Assembly: GCA_012295275.1 (NCBI GenBank)
Contig: CM022671.1
Coordinates: 35,914,183 to 35,956,682 of the forward strand
Reading direction: 5' to 3'
DNA length: 42,500 nucleotides
DNA from: Chrysomallon squamiferum
Lineage: Eukaryota > Mollusca > Gastropoda > Neomphalida > Peltospiridae
The translations under genes were made by a program, and so were the position numbers. The notes beneath the pieces were generated by a model. The model saw only the letters and a program-made list of their open reading frames with translations. It was not told the DNA's origin and did no database searches. Positions 41,801-42,500 of the stretch are shown piece after piece (positions within the stretch are counted from its first letter, which is position 1; the number at the start of each line of letters is the position of its first letter).

Positions 41801-42153
41801 AAAATTGGTATTGGAGGCTGTCATTTTTCTTTCTTTCACTGCACATGTTAATCATATATAACACATCTAATAATTTTACAAGCAACAACTTTGTTAATTT
41901 GTTTTACTCAATAATAAATTATTTGAAGTTAAATTCAGTGTAAAAATAAAATTTTGAAACCTTTCTTTTGCAACGACAATTCCCAGCAGCTGATCTTCCA
42001 GGCCCTCTGGCGTGATCATGAAATTGAGGAGGGACACTTTGGTGGAGATTTCTGGCAGGTAGTGAGGGTTTCGGAGTTTGGTTGTGATGTAGAATCTGAA
42101 GTCCTGGCTGTACTCAATGACGTTGTCACCCAAACGTATCATCTCCACTCCAC
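28941..42153 (-). CDS. axonemal dynein heavy chain, DNAH12-like (3' part of gene)
   Basis: This is the C-terminal quarter (about 969 residues of a protein that is near 4000 residues in the family) of a monomeric inner-arm dynein heavy chain, the ATP-driven motor that bends cilia and flagella. Sixteen exon positions in the window, from 42,153 down to the TAG at 28,941, join without a frame break. In order they give: the AAA5 segment with [18 protein letters not shown]; the ILEDESAI and GYRPIA region; AAA6 with LTGGVGLE and [17 protein letters not shown] and [74 protein letters not shown]; and the C-terminal domain with [35 protein letters not shown] and YKTSERRG...[10 protein letters not shown]. 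The words [22 protein letters not shown] and [15 protein letters not shown] fit DNAH12 better than DNAH7 or DNAH3. One exon exists in two tandem versions. The gene continues beyond 42,500. Confidence 0.95.
29624..29715 (-). CDS. dynein heavy chain exon (GLFLDG segment)
   Basis: 92 nt, acceptor TTTCTAG, donor GTAAGT. Encodes [20 protein letters not shown], the family's PEDGVYIHGLYLDGARWD block. The usual Ile-His before Gly is Val-Phe here, a mild substitution. Enters at phase 0 and passes two bases of a Glu codon. Confidence 0.93.
29745..30004. repeat. 28-bp minisatellite ending in (TA)n, dynein intron
   Basis: The word ACCATTT recurs every 28 bp (CC at 29,789, 29,817, 29,845, 29,873, 29,901, 29,929) in units of the type TATACCATTTATTACAGAAT. 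A final diverged unit leads into a TA run at about 29,976-30,004. It begins about 30 bp from the acceptor side of the neighbouring exon. Confidence 0.93.
30145..30282 (-). CDS. dynein heavy chain exon ([11 protein letters not shown] segment)
   Basis: 138 nt, phase 0 at both ends, acceptor GTTACAG and donor GTAAAA. Encodes [20 protein letters not shown] and [14 protein letters not shown], the most conserved stretch of the dynein C-terminal domain. Confidence 0.96.
30336..30396. repeat. (AC)n microsatellite in dynein intron
   Basis: About 30 AC units in the short intron between the exons at 30,145 and 30,454, only about 60 bp from the donor of the latter. Confidence 0.97.
30454..30658 (-). CDS. 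dynein heavy chain exon ([11 protein letters not shown] segment)
   Basis: 205 nt; acceptor TTTTTAG, donor CAG followed by GTCTTT, a weaker but usable donor. Encodes [30 protein letters not shown] and [20 protein letters not shown]. Completes an Arg codon from the preceding exon. Confidence 0.96.
30986..31089 (-). CDS. dynein heavy chain exon (QEMERFN segment)
   Basis: 104 nt; acceptor TTTTCAG, donor CAG followed by GTAAAA. Encodes [20 protein letters not shown] and [13 protein letters not shown], matching the family block [34 protein letters not shown]. Confidence 0.96.
31452..31637 (-). CDS. dynein heavy chain exon (FGLHENVDI segment)
   Basis: 186 nt, phase 0 both ends; acceptor GGACAG, donor GTATTC. 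Encodes [20 protein letters not shown] and [20 protein letters not shown], with a Gly-rich variable loop that is typical of this position, then [14 protein letters not shown]. Confidence 0.96.
32090..32461 (-). CDS. dynein heavy chain exon ([14 protein letters not shown] segment)
   Basis: The largest exon in the window, 372 nt, phase 0 both ends; acceptor TTTCAG, donor GTATGC. Encodes [57 protein letters not shown] and [20 protein letters not shown]. The [14 protein letters not shown] wording is a good argument for DNAH12 over its paralogues. Confidence 0.97.
32743..32883 (-). CDS. dynein heavy chain exon ([15 protein letters not shown] segment)
   Basis: 141 nt, phase 0 both ends; acceptor TTTTGCAG, donor GTAAGT. 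Encodes [20 protein letters not shown] and [20 protein letters not shown]. Its first 11-12 bases and its acceptor are part of a 57-bp repeat that is present twice more immediately upstream in the intron. Confidence 0.96.
32872..33044. repeat. 57-bp tandem repeat that includes a splice acceptor
   Basis: The segment starting GAACTGCAAAACAAACACTC occurs at 32,881, 32,938 and 32,995, near-identical copies with 57-bp period. The first copy is the 3' end of an intron plus the first bases of the exon at 32,743-32,883. The other two therefore carry extra copies of acceptor and exon start (at 32,940 and 32,997). Confidence 0.96.
33317..33496 (-). CDS. dynein heavy chain exon ([10 protein letters not shown] segment)
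   Basis: 180 nt, phase 0 both ends; acceptor TTTTCAG, donor GTAAAT. Encodes [40 protein letters not shown] and [12 protein letters not shown], the end of AAA6. Confidence 0.97.
33723..33947 (-). CDS. dynein heavy chain exon (FVLSPGADP segment)
   Basis: 225 nt, phase 0 both ends; acceptor GTTTCAG, donor CAG followed by GTATTT. Encodes [40 protein letters not shown] and NSISLGQGQ in AAA6. LSPGADP sits at the degenerate Walker position of AAA6, which does not hydrolyse ATP. Confidence 0.97.
34368..34512 (-). CDS. dynein heavy chain exon (VLRCIRPDK segment)
   Basis: 145 nt; acceptor TTTTTAG, donor AAG followed by GTAATC. Encodes [20 protein letters not shown] and [14 protein letters not shown], the LIIRCLRPDK block of the family. 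Completes an Arg codon of the previous exon and ends at phase 0. Confidence 0.96.
34513..35452 (-). other. dynein intron
   Basis: Intron with TA/ACAT-rich simple sequence (34,560-34,700) and a T-run at 34,866-34,879. No additional exon recognised. Confidence 0.8.
35453..35611 (-). CDS. dynein heavy chain exon (LTGGVGLE / DKSWDEIC segment)
   Basis: 159 nt; acceptor TTCTCAG, donor CAG followed by GTAAAA. Encodes [40 protein letters not shown] and NFKKF. Enters with one base, so it accepts either version of the preceding duplicated exon (completing Ser after version A or Leu after version B). Confidence 0.96.
35612..37479 (-). other. dynein intron with TAA microsatellite
   Basis: 1.87-kb intron after the duplicated exon pair. 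It includes AC runs (35,868-35,890) and a TAA array at 36,145-36,198. No exon found; the open frames in it are simple-repeat artefacts. Confidence 0.8.
37480..37620 (-). CDS. dynein heavy chain duplicated exon, version A (canonical)
   Basis: 141 nt; acceptor with a good pyrimidine tract (CCTGTTTTTTCAG) and donor GTAAGT. Encodes [20 protein letters not shown] followed by [20 protein letters not shown] and LCSNIL. This is the family segment at the end of AAA5 and start of AAA6. [14 protein letters not shown] is the standard wording, so A looks like the ancestral version. It enters with one base and leaves with two, exactly as version B does. Confidence 0.93.
37707..37835. repeat. inverted repeat between duplicated exons
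   Basis: The left arm at 37,707-37,744 (CAGTTCTTGTTG...GCTTGGTAAG) is nearly the reverse complement of the right arm at 37,800-37,835. It has 12 perfect outer pairs, a partly paired middle with a one-base bulge, and a further 10 bases with one mismatch. The loop is about 55 nt. It lies wholly in the 414-nt intron separating exon versions B and A. Confidence 0.85.
38035..38175 (-). CDS. dynein heavy chain duplicated exon, version B
   Basis: 141 nt, same phase as version A. Acceptor TTTTTCAG follows a short pyrimidine tract; donor GTGAGT. Encodes [20 protein letters not shown] followed by [20 protein letters not shown] and LCANMQ. The first 13 codons encode the same residues as A; over the 46 full codons about 32 residues agree. 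The changes cluster in the second half (Cys to Ser, Glu-x-Asp to Ala-x-His). The frame is intact with no stop, which argues for a used alternative exon rather than a dying copy. Confidence 0.88.
38151..39103. repeat. 0.48-kb tandem duplication with exon fragment
   Basis: Units 38,151-38,622 (472 bp) and 38,623-39,103 (481 bp) are almost identical, differing mainly in the number of AAT/ATT repeats. The unit begins inside exon version B. The upstream unit in the direction of transcription therefore carries a copy of B's acceptor and first 25 bases (38,623-38,647) fused to intron sequence. Confidence 0.96.
38623..38647 (-). pseudogene. truncated third copy of the duplicated dynein exon
   Basis: Acceptor plus the first 25 nt of exon B (NKSKILEK), cut by the duplication breakpoint. 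Reading on, a GTAAAT at 38,606-38,601 could serve as a donor, giving a 41-nt cryptic exon. That is not a multiple of three, so inclusion would shift the frame. Probably a non-functional decoy. Confidence 0.85.
39104..40717 (-). other. dynein intron with diverged periodic sequence
   Basis: The part at 39,430-39,690 repeats a TAATATATATTTTCTAAGGT-like word with spacing near 60 bp, heavily diverged. A TTTA run lies at 39,827-39,853 and AAT/AAATA runs at 40,380-40,620. No exon. Confidence 0.7.
40718..40890 (-). CDS. dynein heavy chain exon (GYRPIA segment)
   Basis: 173 nt; acceptor TGACAG, donor CAG followed by GTAATT. Encodes [20 protein letters not shown] and [20 protein letters not shown]. 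Leaves two bases (AG), completed to Ser by the first base of either version of the next exon. It is therefore the common upstream partner of both. Confidence 0.96.
41239..41431 (-). CDS. dynein heavy chain exon (ILEDESAI segment)
   Basis: 193 nt; acceptor TTCTCAG, donor ATG followed by GTAGAT. Encodes [40 protein letters not shown] and [20 protein letters not shown]. It follows the AAA5 core and is predicted largely helical. Confidence 0.96.
41440..41760. repeat. diverged ~50-bp tandem repeat in dynein intron
   Basis: CACCAATATCATTTTGTATG-like units recur at about 41,575, 41,626, 41,674 and 41,724. A separate short direct repeat TTACTCAAATTAAATGTAC occurs twice at 41,456-41,503. Non-coding. 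Confidence 0.75.
41961..42153 (-). CDS. dynein heavy chain exon ([12 protein letters not shown] segment)
   Basis: 193 nt; acceptor CTACAG, donor AAG followed by GTTTCA. Encodes [40 protein letters not shown] and [20 protein letters not shown] of AAA5. It is the first dynein exon in the window; upstream exons lie beyond 42,500. The plus-strand open frame over the same bases is a shadow. Confidence 0.97.
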
Positions 42154-42500
42154 CTGTAGTCAAATCAACATTTGTTTTAATATTTTACATAGCTGTCACA
42201 GAAAACATTCACGTTATGTTGTTATTTTATAAATTTAATTATCTTTAATATAGTTATTTTTATAATAATAATTTTTAAAATGAAAAACAGGTTTAATTTT
42301 TTATTAATCACAAATTTGAACATAATAAAAATCCATCAAAAGAAAAAATACTTTTAAAATATTAACATAAATGAATCCGTTTTTTTAATATTTAATGACA
42401 AGAAGAAAAAAATCATATCTTGTTGATACAAGTAAATAATATTTATTGTATATCTGAAATTCTTTCCATGTAAACAAAGTATTTTTATTTATGGATGAAA

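Overview
The window is nuclear DNA from an animal: AT-rich, full of microsatellites, with short spliced exons that carry clean GT/AG borders. Two conserved genes are recognisable, both on the minus strand. The axonemal dynein means a lineage with motile cilia. The long AT-rich introns, microsatellite load, tRNA-derived SINE-like pieces and CpG-poor gene bodies suit a lophotrochozoan such as a mollusc, but the species assignment is inference.

Layout. (1) 1-15,219: mostly non-coding, and probably the downstream intron of a CaM kinase I gene whose remaining exons lie beyond position 1. It holds a 52-bp minisatellite (2525-3020), a 57-bp minisatellite (11,155-11,375), a SINE-like relic (about 13,441-13,540), and a candidate small two-exon minus-strand gene (6460-6394 joined to 4464-4298) that would encode a 77-residue, probably secreted peptide. 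(2) 15,220-22,700: the first two coding exons of CaMK1, separated by a 7.2-kb intron. (3) About 22,050-26,850: a domain where CpG survives, unlike the surrounding sequence. It contains the CaMK1 promoter with a perfect TCACGTGA E-box, and a divergent plus-strand promoter-like site (CRE, YY1 motif, first exon with a consensus donor). (4) 28,704-42,153: the 3' quarter of an inner-arm axonemal dynein heavy chain, closest to DNAH12. Sixteen exon positions are resolved (one of them in two alternative versions), all in phase from AAA5 to the stop codon, followed by a candidate poly(A) signal.

The most interesting observations are in the dynein gene. One 141-nt exon at the AAA5/AAA6 boundary exists as two diverged tandem versions with identical length and phase (38,035-38,175 and 37,480-37,620). 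This is the layout of mutually exclusive exons. The intron between them carries a strong inverted repeat. Just upstream, a recent 0.48-kb tandem duplication has left a third, truncated copy of the exon start. Further on, a 57-bp repeat has triplicated the splice acceptor of another exon. Several dynein introns are built of minisatellites. Everything was read by eye. Exon borders were set by frame, phase and GT/AG rules, and no database search or transcript evidence was available.
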